From: Paenibacillus sp. 37
GTDB lineage: Bacteria > Bacillota > Bacilli > Paenibacillales > Paenibacillaceae
DNA: 64,000 nucleotides
Direction of reading: 5' to 3'
Assembly: GCF_008386395.1 (NCBI RefSeq)
Contig: NZ_CP043761.1
Span: 2,232,001 to 2,296,000, forward strand
Position numbers and translations under genes: made by a program. The notes below the pieces were generated by a model. That model searched no databases. It was given only the letters and a program-made list of their open reading frames with translations, and was not told where the DNA came from. Shown piece after piece: positions 43,678-52,434 of this stretch (its first letter is position 1; every line of letters begins with the position of its first letter).

Positions 43678-45273
43678 TTGACAAATTTAAACTTTACAGA
43701 TTTCAATCTTGAACCACTGGTGCTGCAAGCCATCACTGAGCTCGGGTTTGAAGAAGCAACACCGATCCAATCCAAAGCGATTCCTTTGGCACTCGAAGGC
43801 AGAGATTTGATTGGTCAAGCTCAAACAGGTACGGGTAAAACAGCTGCATTCGGTATTCCGTTGATCAGCAAAATCACAAAAAGTGACGAGAAAATCCGCG
43901 CCCTTATTATGGCACCTACACGTGAACTTGCAATTCAAGTTGCTGAAGAGATCGAAAAACTTACTCGCTTCAAAGGTCTTCGCTCCCTGCCAATCTACGG
44001 CGGACAAGATATCGTGCGTCAAATCCGTGCACTGAAAAGAAAACCACAAATCATCATTGGTACACCTGGACGTCTCCTTGACCACATCAACCGCAAAACA
44101 ATCAAACTAGATGATGTACAAACTGTTGTACTGGATGAAGCAGATGAAATGCTCGACATGGGTTTCATGGAGGATATCCAATCCATCCTGAAACAAGTTC
44201 CAGACGAGCGCCAAACGATGCTGTTCTCAGCAACAATGCCTCCTAACATTCAAAAATTGGCACAACAATTCTTGAACAATCCTGAACACATTTCTGTGAT
44301 TCCGAAACATGTTAGTGCACCATTGATTGACCAATCCTATATCGAAGTACCTGAGCGTCAAAAATTCGAAGCATTGAGCCGTTTGTTGGATATGGAATCT
44401 CCTGAACTGGCGATCGTATTCGGACGTACAAAACGTCGTGTTGACGAATTGGCTGAAGCTTTGCAAAAACGTGGATATTCTGCAGACGGTCTTCATGGTG
44501 ACTTGTCCCAGAATCAACGTGATGCGGTAATGCGTAAGTTCCGTGACGGCAGCATTGACGTACTCGTTGCAACAGACGTGGCTGCACGTGGTCTCGACGT
44601 ATCTGGTGTAACTCACGTTGTTAACTTTGACCTTCCGCAAGATCCGGAGAGCTATGTTCACCGTATCGGTCGTACAGGTCGTGCGGGTAAAGAGGGTGCT
44701 GCTTGGTCCTTCGTTACACCGCGTGAGATTGATCACTTGCACTTCATCGAGCGTGTAACACGTCACCGTATTCCACGTAAACCACTGCCAACAATGGCAG
44801 AGGCGGTTGAAGGTAAACAACGTTTGACAGCAGAGCGCTTGCTGGAAATCGTACAATCAGGCGAACTGAACGAATACAAAGGTATTGCGATTCAAATGCT
44901 TGAGCAATATGATTCTGTTCAACTGTTGTCGGCTGCACTGAAGCTCCTGACAGGTGACAAGAAAGATGCTCAAGTTGATCTGACTCCTGAAGACCCAATC
45001 CGTGCAAAACGTCGTAAACCGGATGTTCGATCTGGCGGACGTAAACCATCGGGTTACAGCGGTAACCGCACAAGTGGTAGCGGCGGCAGTGGTGGTGGTT
45101 ACAACCGCGATCGCAACAGCAGTGGCGGCGGACGTGGCGGTTACAACCGTGATCGTAACAGCGGCAGCAGCACTGGCGGTGGAAGCAGAGAAGGTGGTTA
45201 CAACCGTGACCGCAAACCGCGTCCAAGCAGTAACGAAGGACGTCGTCCAGCGAAAGATTCTTCTTTCGAGTAA
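43678..45273 (+). CDS. cshA: DEAD-box RNA helicase, CshA-like
   Basis: The 531-residue ATP-dependent RNA helicase has a Q-motif ([14 protein letters not shown]), motif I AQTGTGKT, motif II DEAD ([13 protein letters not shown]), motif III SAT and motif [13 protein letters not shown] helical extension (residues ~365-440) and a Gly/Arg/Asn-rich RNA-binding tail follow, with YNRDR repeated three times between residues ~475 and 515. CshA works in RNA decay and ribosome assembly and is needed in the cold. TTG 43678 is 11 bases after AAGGAG; an ATG at 43668 is out of frame and stops after 14 codons. Confidence 0.95.
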   Translation: MTNLNFTDFNLEPLVLQAITELGFEEATPIQSKAIPLALEGRDLIGQAQTGTGKTAAFGIPLISKITKSDEKIRALIMAPTRELAIQVAEEIEKLTRFKGLRSLPIYGGQDIVRQIRALKRKPQIIIGTPGRLLDHINRKTIKLDDVQTVVLDEADEMLDMGFMEDIQSILKQVPDERQTMLFSATMPPNIQKLAQQFLNNPEHISVIPKHVSAPLIDQSYIEVPERQKFEALSRLLDMESPELAIVFGRTKRRVDELAEALQKRGYSADGLHGDLSQNQRDAVMRKFRDGSIDVLVATDVAARGLDVSGVTHVVNFDLPQDPESYVHRIGRTGRAGKEGAAWSFVTPREIDHLHFIERVTRHRIPRKPLPTMAEAVEGKQRLTAERLLEIVQSGELNEYKGIAIQMLEQYDSVQLLSAALKLLTGDKKDAQVDLTPEDPIRAKRRKPDVRSGGRKPSGYSGNRTSGSGGSGGGYNRDRNSSGGGRGGYNRDRNSGSSTGGGSREGGYNRDRKPRPSSNEGRRPAKDSSFE

Positions 45274-45292
45274 TATAAACGTATGATCTGAT

Positions 45293-45322
45293 AAATGGAG
45301 CGGGCAACTGCTCCATTTTTTT
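45293..45322 (+). terminator. Terminator of cshA
   Basis: AAATGGAGC (45293-45301) pairs with GCTCCATTT (45310-45318), followed by a T-run. Confidence 0.85.
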
Positions 45323-45492
45323 ATTTTCAAAGCGCCTGCAATCATTTTATTTCACTGTCAGAAGTGGCCAGAAGCGCTAGCTAAGGACAATGACGATCTC
45401 TTTTCGGGAAGTACTGGCTTTTCCTATCTATAATAAGGTATATTAATATTAGACTTAAGGTAATTCGCAAGGCTGCAGAGGAGGAGAAATGT

Positions 45493-46305
45493 TTGGAATT
45501 TAAAGGAGCTATGGGTGGGATCTACCGGCTTACAGAGTGGATTACGAGACTGGCCGCAACCAATCTGTTGTGGGCTATTTGTTCGTCTCCGTTCTTGTTT
45601 TTCTTGATTATGAAACTGCTCGTGATGCAGCAGAACCTCGCAAACGAATCATTGCAAATGAACTGGGCTATAGCTATTGTGGCACCGCTTACACTGTTCC
45701 CGGCGACTTCGGCGCTGTTTACGGTTGTTCGTAAATGGAATATGGGCGATACGGATGTTCCGATCTTCCGTACTTTCTTTGTAGGTTACAAGGAAAACTA
45801 CAAGCAAAGTTTAATTGGGGGCATTTTTTACACACTGCTGTTCGCGATTATGTATCTGGATTACACCGTGTACATGACGCAGTTCCGCAATATGCAGCTC
45901 GTGGGAATCATCATGTTAGTACTGCTTCTCTTGTTATTCGTATCACTCTTTAACTTTTTCTCGATGGTTGTACACTATCATATGTCCATCGGACTTATTA
46001 TCAAAAACGCGGTATTGCTTACGCTGATCAGACCATTCCGTGTATTTTCCACATTGCTGGGAAGTGGATTGCTGTTCTACATCGGTTTCCGTTATCCGGT
46101 CTTGTTTGTTTTCTTCATTATCAGTATCATTGCTTGGTTTGCTTTCTTTAACTTCTACGCAACCTTCAACAAGATGCAGGAGCAGATGGAGAAGATGCAA
46201 CTCAAGAAGGAAGAAGAGGAAGCTGCTGCGCTGGCTGAACAATCAGCAGAGAATGGTGAAACATCTGAGCCATCAGACGACAAAAACATTACATTGCAAA
46301 AATAA
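45493..46305 (+). CDS. DUF624 family membrane protein, YesL-like
   Basis: A 270-residue protein with about five membrane helices and the DUF624 opening (GGIYRLTEWITRLAATNLLWAIC; key WITRLAATNLLW) and WNMGDTDVPIFRTFFVGYK loop. The last ~45 residues are a charged, Glu/Ala-rich coiled coil and tail. YesL-type genes often sit in sugar-utilisation loci, but none is present here. The function is unknown. GGAGGAGAAATGT precedes TTG 45493. Confidence 0.85.
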   Translation: MEFKGAMGGIYRLTEWITRLAATNLLWAICSSPFLFFLIMKLLVMQQNLANESLQMNWAIAIVAPLTLFPATSALFTVVRKWNMGDTDVPIFRTFFVGYKENYKQSLIGGIFYTLLFAIMYLDYTVYMTQFRNMQLVGIIMLVLLLLLFVSLFNFFSMVVHYHMSIGLIIKNAVLLTLIRPFRVFSTLLGSGLLFYIGFRYPVLFVFFIISIIAWFAFFNFYATFNKMQEQMEKMQLKKEEEEAAALAEQSAENGETSEPSDDKNITLQK

Positions 46306-46322
46306 AACATGATGGATCGCCA

Positions 46323-46351
46323 TTTACTTTTTACACAGTTAGGGATATAAT
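46323..46351 (+). promoter_or_regulatory. Promoter of the 6S RNA gene
   Basis: TTTACT (46323-46328) and TATAAT (46346-46351), 17 bases apart, place the RNA start near 46358. Confidence 0.55.
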
Positions 46352-46356
46352 AATTG

Positions 46357-46563
46357 TACATCCTGCGATGTACGTTTCGGTTATTCGTTGTTTTGAACCA
46401 ATGATGATGTCTTCGGGAGATCAACACAGAATGTTGCTGAAAAGCCCTGTCTATACGACATGGGGACTTCAAAAAGCATTTTTGCGGTCACCCACCTGCC
46501 AAGCAGGTTCATAAGACAATGTAGCCGGACGGCATAGGCGGGTTCCTAAATCTTCATGTACAG
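46357..46563 (+). ncRNA. ssrS: Probable 6S RNA
   Basis: This non-coding region folds like 6S RNA, which binds sigma-A RNA polymerase by mimicking an open promoter. TGTACAT (46357-46363) can pair with ATGTACA (46556-46562). GAACC near 46395 pairs with GGTTC near 46541. Small hairpins follow on the 5' strand (CAACA/TGTTG; CCTGTC/GACATGG). The 3' half CCACCTGCCAAGCAGGTTCA then GTAGCCGGACGGCAT closely parallels the E. coli 6S segment CCUUGAACCAAGGGUUCA then GUUACAGCCUGCGGCGGCAU. A TATAAT promoter and a strong terminator bracket it. It lacks the SRP RNA GGAA loop signature. Confidence 0.75.
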
Positions 46564-46607
46564 CACCCTGACTTTTCCTCTTTAGAAGGAATTTCAGGGT
46601 GTTTTTA
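46564..46607 (+). terminator. Terminator of the 6S RNA gene
   Basis: CACCCTGA (46564-46571) pairs perfectly with TCAGGGTG (46594-46601), then TTTTT. An inner TTCCT/AGGAA stem is present. Confidence 0.85.
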
Positions 46608-46730
46608 AGTTGTGATGAATGTTTTTGATTGGTTTTACGATAAATATGATGCTTGCCCTTTTGTTACTACTTGAACAATGTTACACTAAGATACATAAAT
46701 GGAACGGTTACATTCAAAGGAGGAAGGGTC

Positions 46731-47123
46731 TTGACCTTAAAGAGAACGCTCGTCGGTATCATCCGCAGCATGGAGGGGACCAGCGATCGAGCCAAGGATC
46801 CCAAATTAAAAACACGGTATTATAACTTATCCAAAGACAGAGCCTGGGAAGAGGTCTCTTCGACACTCAAAAAGATTCCGGGTTATAAAGTGCTGCATGA
46901 AGTGCCTTCTGTTGGAGAAGTTATTCTGGAGAAGCGGACTACCTTTGGACGGACGATGGATATTACAGTTTCCATTATCTCGGTAAGTCCTGTTCGCAGT
47001 GCGGTGGATATGTATTCAGCTTCTCGTGGTTCACTTGGAGACTTGGGTTCCAATTATCGCACGATTATGAACTTATTCTCTGTACTGGATAAAAAGCTAA
47101 GCAAGTATAAAGCAAATGATTGA
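46731..47123 (+). CDS. DUF1499-like small protein
   Basis: The 130-residue soluble protein ends with SASRGSLGDLGSNYRTIMNLF, which fits the DUF1499 pattern S-x-SR-x-G-x-x-D-x-G-x-N-x-x-R-I. The middle (DRAWEEVSSTLKKIPGYKVLHEVPSVGEV) fits the family's opening helix and strand. Its function is unknown. TTG 46731 follows AAAGGAGGAAGGGTC. Upstream in-frame codons lack a ribosome binding site. A perfect 12-bp terminator follows. Confidence 0.72.
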   Translation: MTLKRTLVGIIRSMEGTSDRAKDPKLKTRYYNLSKDRAWEEVSSTLKKIPGYKVLHEVPSVGEVILEKRTTFGRTMDITVSIISVSPVRSAVDMYSASRGSLGDLGSNYRTIMNLFSVLDKKLSKYKAND

Positions 47124-47137
47124 AATAGATGATAAAT

Positions 47138-47176
47138 AACAAAAGCGAGTGAAGGTTAACCTTCCTCGCTTTTGTT
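47138..47176. terminator. Bidirectional terminator
   Basis: AACAAAAGCGAG (47138-47149) pairs perfectly with CTCGCTTTTGTT (47165-47176), serving the convergent DUF1499-like and tpx genes. Confidence 0.85.
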
Positions 47177-47194
47177 CTGAACGTATGATAACTT

Positions 47195-47713
47195 CTACAG
47201 CAAAGCTTTTACAGCAGCAATTGCTTGTTCGAAGTTAGGGGAGTCTGTCATTTCAGGCAAATACTCCACATATGTAATCCGGTCTTGGGCATCCAAAACA
47301 AAAATGGAGCGCATGTCGAGTTGGAATTCTTTGATCAGAACGCCGTAGTCTTCACCGAAAGAACGTGTTTTGTAGTCTGACAATGTAACTACGCGGTCAA
47401 CACCAGCTGCTCCACACCAACGGGCTTGAGCGAACGGAAGGTCAACGCTTACTGTCAAGACAACAACATTGTCTCCGAGATCTCCAGCTTCCACGTTGAA
47501 ACGACGAGTTTGCGCATCGCATACGCCAGTATCCAGGGAAGGAACAACGCTGATTAATTTGATTTTGCCTGCGAAGTCTTTCAGGGAAGCATCCTCAACC
47601 AGGTTCTTGCTCAGTGTAAAATCAGGTGCTTGATCGCCCACTTTCAGTTCGGGTCCGATCAATGTAATAGGGTTGCCTTTAAATGTGGCTGCGCCTGTAC
47701 GTTCTTGTGTCAT
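47195..47713 (-). CDS. tpx: Thiol peroxidase (atypical 2-Cys peroxiredoxin)
   Basis: The 172-residue enzyme reduces hydroperoxides using thioredoxin. The peroxidatic Cys65 lies in [18 protein letters not shown] and the resolving Cys100 in [12 protein letters not shown], the Tpx-type pair that forms an internal disulfide. ATG 47713 is preceded by AAGGAGGAACATTATT. The ORF's upstream ATG at 47758 has none and overlaps the -10. A minus-strand promoter TGGACA (47786-47781)-N18-TATAAT (47762-47757) lies upstream. Confidence 0.95.
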   Translation of the reverse strand: MTQERTGAATFKGNPITLIGPELKVGDQAPDFTLSKNLVEDASLKDFAGKIKLISVVPSLDTGVCDAQTRRFNVEAGDLGDNVVVLTVSVDLPFAQARWCGAAGVDRVVTLSDYKTRSFGEDYGVLIKEFQLDMRSIFVLDAQDRITYVEYLPEMTDSPNFEQAIAAVKALL

Positions 47714-47756
47714 AATAATGTTCCTCCTTATAAATTGGTGATCCGTGCCAAAATCC

Positions 47757-47786
47757 ATTATAATCTTTTATGAAAGGCATTGTCCA
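47757..47786 (-). promoter_or_regulatory. Promoter of tpx
   Basis: Minus-strand TGGACA and TATAAT with an 18-base spacer lie 44 bases upstream of the tpx start codon. Confidence 0.6.
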
Positions 47787-47861
47787 ATTCGGACATGTAC
47801 CATTACGATGGATCAGAGATGTAAGTCCGATCTGAACAGGGTGGAGTGAAAGAAGAAATTT

Positions 47862-48488
47862 ATGATATTTATTCGCTATGAGAACTGGAAAGGTTATTTG
47901 AAGTATTTCCCTTTGACGTCGCTTTTTTTAATTGCCAATGTAGTCATGTTTATTGTGTTAACGGTGAACGGTGGATCAACAAACAATATGGTGCTGCTGA
48001 AATTCGGGGCACTTACGAATCATGAACTGTTCGCGCATGAATGGTGGCGTTACATTACATCCATGTTCCTGCATGCGGGCTTCAGTCATTTATTGTTTAA
48101 CAGCTTTGCGTTAATCGTATTTGCACCACCAATGGAGCGGTTGCTCGGGTCGGTAAGGTATGGTGTATTGTACCTGGGTGGCGGTGTATTGGGTAATATT
48201 CTTGCTGTTGCGTGGTACAACTCGGTTGGGAGTATTACCATATCGGTAGGGGCTTCAGGAGCGATCTATGCCGTCTATGGTGCATTCCTGTATGTAGCGC
48301 TGTTTCAGCGAACGATGATGGACGAGGCTTCGCGCAAAACGATGTACACGTTGCTTTTGTTCGGGATCATATTCTCTTTCGCCATGTCAGGCATCAACTG
48401 GATGGCTCACCTTGGCGGATTGTTGGGTGGATTCTTTATTTACGGACTGTTGATCAGATTGTGGAAACCCCGCAGCTTAAAGAGGTAG
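47862..48488 (+). CDS. Rhomboid family intramembrane serine protease
   Basis: A 208-residue six-helix protease that cleaves membrane segments within the bilayer. The catalytic Ser132 is in VGASGAIYAVYGAF and the catalytic His183 in NWMAHLGGLLGG. The L1 loop has EWWRYITSMFLHAGFSHLLFN (His71 and Asn80 side as HAGFSHLLFN). There are no extra TPR or zinc domains as in GluP/YqgP. The ATG is weakly served (GGAG 15 bases upstream). It precedes the LysR gene by 70 bp. Confidence 0.93.
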   Translation: MIFIRYENWKGYLKYFPLTSLFLIANVVMFIVLTVNGGSTNNMVLLKFGALTNHELFAHEWWRYITSMFLHAGFSHLLFNSFALIVFAPPMERLLGSVRYGVLYLGGGVLGNILAVAWYNSVGSITISVGASGAIYAVYGAFLYVALFQRTMMDEASRKTMYTLLLFGIIFSFAMSGINWMAHLGGLLGGFFIYGLLIRLWKPRSLKR

Positions 48489-48558
48489 TCAGAACGTTCT
48501 CAAGATGGAATGCAATCCAGGATAAGTAGGGTATAACAGATTGGAGCGATCAGGACGA

Positions 48559-49470
48559 GTGGAATTAAGACAGTTGCATTACTTTTTGAAAGTGGCACAG
48601 AAGGAACATGTAACACAGGCTGCTGAAGAGTTGCATGTGGCACAGTCGGCGGTGAGTCGTCAGATTCATCAGCTGGAAGAAGAGCTGGGCGTGGACCTTT
48701 TTATGCAAAAGGGGCGGAACCTGCAGTTGACTGCAGTGGGACAGCTTTTTTGCAAACGAATTGAAGGTATATTAAAAGATTTGGACAAGGCAGTCGGGGA
48801 AGTTCATGAGTTTCTTGATCCGGAGCATGGGGAGATTCGAATTGGATTCCCTCATAGCCTGGGGATTCATCTCATTCCTTCCGTTGTGGCTGCTTTCCGT
48901 CAGCGTTACCCTAACGTGAAATTCAGATTCAAGCAGGGGATGTTCCCTACACTGATTCGTGATGTGTTATCTGGAGAAGTAGACTTGGCATTTATTTCTC
49001 CTTTTCCAGAGAAGCATGATCAAGTAGATGGTGATATTGTACTCACAGAAGAATTGCATGCGATCCTTCCTCCCAATCACCCGTTAGCTGGTGAAGAGAC
49101 CATTGCGCTTGAACAACTCAAGGATGATAAATTTGTATTGTTTAGCAAAGGTTATTCTCTTCGTCCTATTGTGTGGCATGCCTGTCTGGAAGCTGGTTTT
49201 ACACCCAAGATCGCTTTTGAAGGGGAAGAGACCGACACCATCCGCGGATTGGTTGCTGCGGGCATGGGGGTCAGTCTGCTACCTGAGATGGCGCTATTCC
49301 AGACCAATCCTTTGCAACCGGCACATGTGGCCATCTCCCATCCCAAAGTAACACGGACCATCGGGTTAATTCACCGTGCGGATGACAAACTGCCGCTGGT
49401 TGCCCAGTCCTTTCGTTCATTTTTGCTTCATTATTTCGGTTTACAACAAAACAATACCCCATCCGATTGA
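48559..49470 (+). CDS. LysR family transcriptional regulator
   Basis: The 303-residue protein has an N-terminal winged helix (MELRQLHYFLKVAQKEHVTQAAEELHVAQSAVSRQIHQLE; HTH core AAEELHVAQSAVSRQ) and a type 2 periplasmic-binding effector domain from about residue 90. GTG 48559 gives the standard LysR start MELRQL; the TTG 18 bases upstream is an alternative, and neither has an ideal ribosome binding site. The regulated target is unclear; no divergent gene is present. Its last codons form the 5' arm of the terminator. Confidence 0.9.
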   Translation: MELRQLHYFLKVAQKEHVTQAAEELHVAQSAVSRQIHQLEEELGVDLFMQKGRNLQLTAVGQLFCKRIEGILKDLDKAVGEVHEFLDPEHGEIRIGFPHSLGIHLIPSVVAAFRQRYPNVKFRFKQGMFPTLIRDVLSGEVDLAFISPFPEKHDQVDGDIVLTEELHAILPPNHPLAGEETIALEQLKDDKFVLFSKGYSLRPIVWHACLEAGFTPKIAFEGEETDTIRGLVAAGMGVSLLPEMALFQTNPLQPAHVAISHPKVTRTIGLIHRADDKLPLVAQSFRSFLLHYFGLQQNNTPSD

Positions 49471-49493
49471 CGGTGGGGTATTGTTTTTGTTGT
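49443..49493. terminator. Terminator overlapping the end of the LysR gene
   Basis: ACAACAAAACAATACCCCA (from 49444) pairs with TGGGGTATTGTTTTTGTTGT, with the LysR stop codon in the loop. The AT-rich flanks let it act in both directions toward YugP. Confidence 0.8.
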
Positions 49494-49506
49494 ATTAGGT
49501 ATCCAA

Positions 49507-50187
49507 TTAATCGCGGCTGTTGAAGATTCCGATATAACGAATCAACTCAAGCAGTGAGATCAACGCTGCAGCAACGTAAGTCAAGGCTGCGGCATTCAGA
49601 ACCTTTGCAACACCTTTTTCTTCTTCGTTACGGATGTACCCTTCGGATACCATAATCTCTCTAGCGCGATTACTTGCATTGAACTCAACCGGTAAAGTGA
49701 TGAGTTGGAATGCTACAGTTACGGAGAAGAAGATGATACCGATACCTACAAGGTTCATGGCATTGAAGATGAATCCTGCAATCAACAGGAATGGAGCTAA
49801 TCCGGATGCAAAGTTCACAATTGGGAAGATCCGGTGACGTAGTGCCAGCATCGGATAACTTTCTTTATGCTGAATGGCGTGGCCAACTTCATGACACGCT
49901 ACCGAAACAGCTGAGATTGAGTTTTCATAATATACTGGTTCTGATAAACGTACAACCCGATTGATCGGATCATAGTGATCAGAGAGCGTACCGCGTACAG
50001 GTTCAATTGGAACATCGTGCAGGCCGTTAGCATCAAGCATCTGGCGAGCGGCATCGTAACCAGTCATTCCGTTCTGGTTCGGTACCTCCGACCAACGTCT
50101 AAACGTACCTTTAACGCGAAATTGCGCCCATAAAGAGAGCAAAAAGGCGATAATGATCAATACGAACATACCGTTATTAAAACTCAT
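49507..50187 (-). CDS. YugP-family zinc metallopeptidase (membrane)
   Basis: The 226-residue protein has an N-terminal membrane helix (about residues 6-22), the zinc motif ACHEVGHAIQH (near residue 114-124) and two or three C-terminal helices. This is the Zn_peptidase_2 (YugP) family, whose substrates are unknown. ATG 50187 is seven bases after GGAGG; ATG 50193 is too close to that site. It forms a minus-strand pair after the MerR gene (29-bp gap). Confidence 0.88.
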   Translation of the reverse strand: MSFNNGMFVLIIIAFLLSLWAQFRVKGTFRRWSEVPNQNGMTGYDAARQMLDANGLHDVPIEPVRGTLSDHYDPINRVVRLSEPVYYENSISAVSVACHEVGHAIQHKESYPMLALRHRIFPIVNFASGLAPFLLIAGFIFNAMNLVGIGIIFFSVTVAFQLITLPVEFNASNRAREIMVSEGYIRNEEEKGVAKVLNAAALTYVAAALISLLELIRYIGIFNSRD

Positions 50188-50215
50188 ATTCATTCCTCCG
50201 CTTTCTAAGAATAAG

Positions 50216-50644
50216 CTACATCATGGTGTTCTCAAGCAAGATTTTTAGTGCCTCCATTGTACCGGCACTTTTGGTGAGGAGTCCTGCCATCATTTTACGT
50301 GCTTGTACAGGTTTCATCTCTCCAAGTAGCGGTTTGAGTTCGTTAACCTCTCGCTCAAGTTGTTGTACATGAAGCTCCAGTGTTGTCAATTTGCTGGCAA
50401 CTTGTTCTTCTGTACTAACCAGACGCCACTTTTCAAGAGATTGCTTAATCTCGTCGAGACTATACTTCTCTTGTTTCATCTGTACAATACGTTCAAGCCT
50501 CGTTAAAGTTTCATTACTATAGAGACGATAATTTTTTTGTGTACGTTCTTCGGGAGCGATTAGTCCAAGCTTCGTGTAATAATCAATCGTCCGTTCACTA
50601 ACACCAGCGGTCTTGGCAAGTTCGCCAATCCGAAAAAGTTTCAT
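50216..50644 (-). CDS. MerR family transcriptional regulator
   Basis: A 142-residue regulator with the MerR winged helix (FRIGELAKTAGVSERTIDYYTKLGLIAPEERTQKNYRLY; HTH core IGELAKTAGVSERTIDYY) and a long dimerisation coiled coil from residue ~70. The effector region has no cysteine cluster, so a metal sensor is unlikely. The start is probably ATG 50644, with GAGGTGA upstream; GTG 50662 lies inside that site. Its promoter is at 50745-50774. Confidence 0.88.
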   Translation of the reverse strand: MKLFRIGELAKTAGVSERTIDYYTKLGLIAPEERTQKNYRLYSNETLTRLERIVQMKQEKYSLDEIKQSLEKWRLVSTEEQVASKLTTLELHVQQLEREVNELKPLLGEMKPVQARKMMAGLLTKSAGTMEALKILLENTMM

Positions 50645-50744
50645 ATCCCCAATGATATTCACCTCGCTTGCAAGTTCAAATGTAGGGAATTGTAGTTTCC
50701 ACTTGTGAATTTCTAGACTACGCCCAATTTTCTTACTAATAAGT

Positions 50745-50774
50745 ATGATACATGATCTTTAACCGTACAGTCAA
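50745..50774 (-). promoter_or_regulatory. Promoter of the MerR gene
   Basis: Minus-strand TTGACT (50774-50769), 18-base spacer and TATCAT (50750-50745). The CTTA-TTAG-TAAG dyad just downstream could be an operator. Confidence 0.5.
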
Positions 50775-50909
50775 ACGTTATGCTTTGGCAATCAGCATAC
50801 TGCATTTCTATATCTATGTACTCATAGAATGTGATTATGTACTTAAGTGCAAGAAAAAGACGTATGACTTTATTCCCAGAAATATTTTTCAGTTTTGATG
50901 AAAATACTC

Positions 50910-50977
50910 TTGTCAACTTTCCTCTCTTCTGCTTATAATGACATTAAGAGTTTCACGTTATGTGAAGAAACTTAACA
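50910..50977 (+). promoter_or_regulatory. Promoter and downstream GlnR box of the amt operon
   Basis: TTGTCA (50910-50915), an 18-base spacer and TATAAT (50934-50939) put the start near 50946. TGTGA-AGAAACT-TAACA (50961-50977) matches TGTNA-N7-TNACA exactly and lies at about +16 to +32, a position expected to block transcription. The rest of the 50645-50995 gap holds only the MerR promoter. Confidence 0.65.
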
Positions 50978-50995
50978 TAAGAGGGAGTGGGGTAT

Positions 50996-52396
50996 ATGAG
51001 AAAGAAATGGTTGGTTTCCGTGTTAGTAATGCTTACTTTGTTCGCTTTTCCGGTCAGCGCATTTGCGGCTGCGGAGGGTCCGACTAACATTGAACTTCAA
51101 AGTGGTTTGAACTCAGCCTTTACGTTTTTGGCTGTTGTACTCGTGTTCTTGATGCAAGGGGGATTTGCTTTACTCGAAGCGGGTTCAACACGAATGAAGA
51201 ATGCAGGACACATTGCGGGTAAGACCATCCTGACACTGGGAATTTCAGTTATTGCCTTCTGGGCTTTGGGTTTTGGTCTTGGTTTCGGTAATGGTAACAG
51301 CTTCTTTGGAACAACAGGATTCTTCCTGAGTGGTGACAAGATGGCTGCTTCCTTCGAATCACTGGCTTTCTCCGATGTTCCACTGACTATTAAATTCGTA
51401 TTTCACCTCGCCTTTGCGGCGGTATCTCTGGCCATTGCCTGCGGTGGTATGGCTGAACGTGCAAAGATGAGCGTATATATTGTTTTCGGTACTCTTTATA
51501 CCATTATCATGTATCCGGTTGTTGCTCACTGGGTATGGGGCGGCGGCTGGTTGGCTGAGCTGGGTATGCAAGACTTTGCAGGATCGACGGTTGTTCACTT
51601 GACTGGTGCGACTGCAGCATTGGTAGCTACCATCTTGTTGAAACCACGTATTGGTAAATATAACAAAGACGGAAAACCTAACATCATTCCAGGTCACAAC
51701 CAAGTGTATTCCGTACTCGGGGTTATTATCCTCTGGATCGGTTGGTTCGGATTCAACCCAGGTAGTACATTATCTGCCATGGGGGATGGGTTCTTCGGTT
51801 ATGTTGCATTAACTACTAACGTAGCTGCTGCAGCTGGTGGTGTTGCTGCGCTGTTGATCTCATGGGCAGTACTTGGTAAGTCTGATATTCCTAGCATGTT
51901 AAACGGTGTGCTTGCGGCACTCGTTGCGATTACAGGAGCATGTGCATTCGTTGAACCTTGGGCAGCGCTGGTTATCGGTGCTCTGGCGGGTATCATCACA
52001 TTCTTCACAGCACAGTACTTCGATCGTAAAGGAATTGACGATCCAATCTACGCTTTCTCCGTGCATGGTATTGCTGGTATGTGGGGTGCGATCTCCACGG
52101 GCTTGTTCGCTACTCCTGAACTTGCCGAGAATGCTGGTGTAGGTCAAGCGGGTCTGTTCTATGGCGGTGGATTCCACCAATTGGGCGTACAGCTTCTCGG
52201 TCTGGCAGGTGCTTTTGCCTTCGTACTGGTCATGTCCTTCATTATTCTGGGTGGAATGAAAGCGATCATGGGCATCCGTGTTACTGAAGAAGAAGAAACA
52301 ATGGGTCTGGATATCAGTGAGCACGGTACTTACGGATACCCTGAACAAATGAAAAATGTAGATTCTAAATCCAATGGTGGTACGTTCAGCTCCTGA
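50996..52396 (+). CDS. amt: Ammonium transporter (Amt/NrgA)
   Basis: The 466-residue channel-like ammonium transporter has a cleavable-type N-terminal signal helix (ends AFAAAEG near residue 26), then 11 membrane helices. Family markers include FLMQGGFALLEAGSTRMKNAGH, WGGGWLAELGMQDFAGSTVVHLTGA with the first pore His, and YAFSVHGIAGMWGAISTGLFA with the second pore His (quoted in parts). ATG 50996 follows GGGAGTGGGG. A GlnR box precedes the gene, in keeping with nitrogen control. Unlike the usual amt-glnK pair, no PII gene follows; a nucleotidyltransferase does. Confidence 0.96.
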   Translation: MRKKWLVSVLVMLTLFAFPVSAFAAAEGPTNIELQSGLNSAFTFLAVVLVFLMQGGFALLEAGSTRMKNAGHIAGKTILTLGISVIAFWALGFGLGFGNGNSFFGTTGFFLSGDKMAASFESLAFSDVPLTIKFVFHLAFAAVSLAIACGGMAERAKMSVYIVFGTLYTIIMYPVVAHWVWGGGWLAELGMQDFAGSTVVHLTGATAALVATILLKPRIGKYNKDGKPNIIPGHNQVYSVLGVIILWIGWFGFNPGSTLSAMGDGFFGYVALTTNVAAAAGGVAALLISWAVLGKSDIPSMLNGVLAALVAITGACAFVEPWAALVIGALAGIITFFTAQYFDRKGIDDPIYAFSVHGIAGMWGAISTGLFATPELAENAGVGQAGLFYGGGFHQLGVQLLGLAGAFAFVLVMSFIILGGMKAIMGIRVTEEEETMGLDISEHGTYGYPEQMKNVDSKSNGGTFSS

Positions 52397-52434
52397 GGTG
52401 AATGATGCTGAATCATGCTTCAAGGAGGCTGGAC

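Noticed and set aside
43668..43712. ATG right after AAGGAG as start of the helicase gene
   Set aside because: It is out of frame with the helicase and stops after 14 codons; the in-frame TTG at 43678 gives the conserved N-terminus.
45060..45240. Tandem DNA repeat or repeat array
   Set aside because: It encodes the Gly/Arg/YNRDR-rich C-terminal tail of the DEAD-box helicase; the repeat is a protein feature.
46357..46563. Bacterial SRP RNA as an alternative for the structured non-coding region
   Set aside because: The conserved GGAAG tetraloop/asymmetric-loop sequence of the SRP Alu/S domain is missing, and the 3' half follows the 6S motif order.
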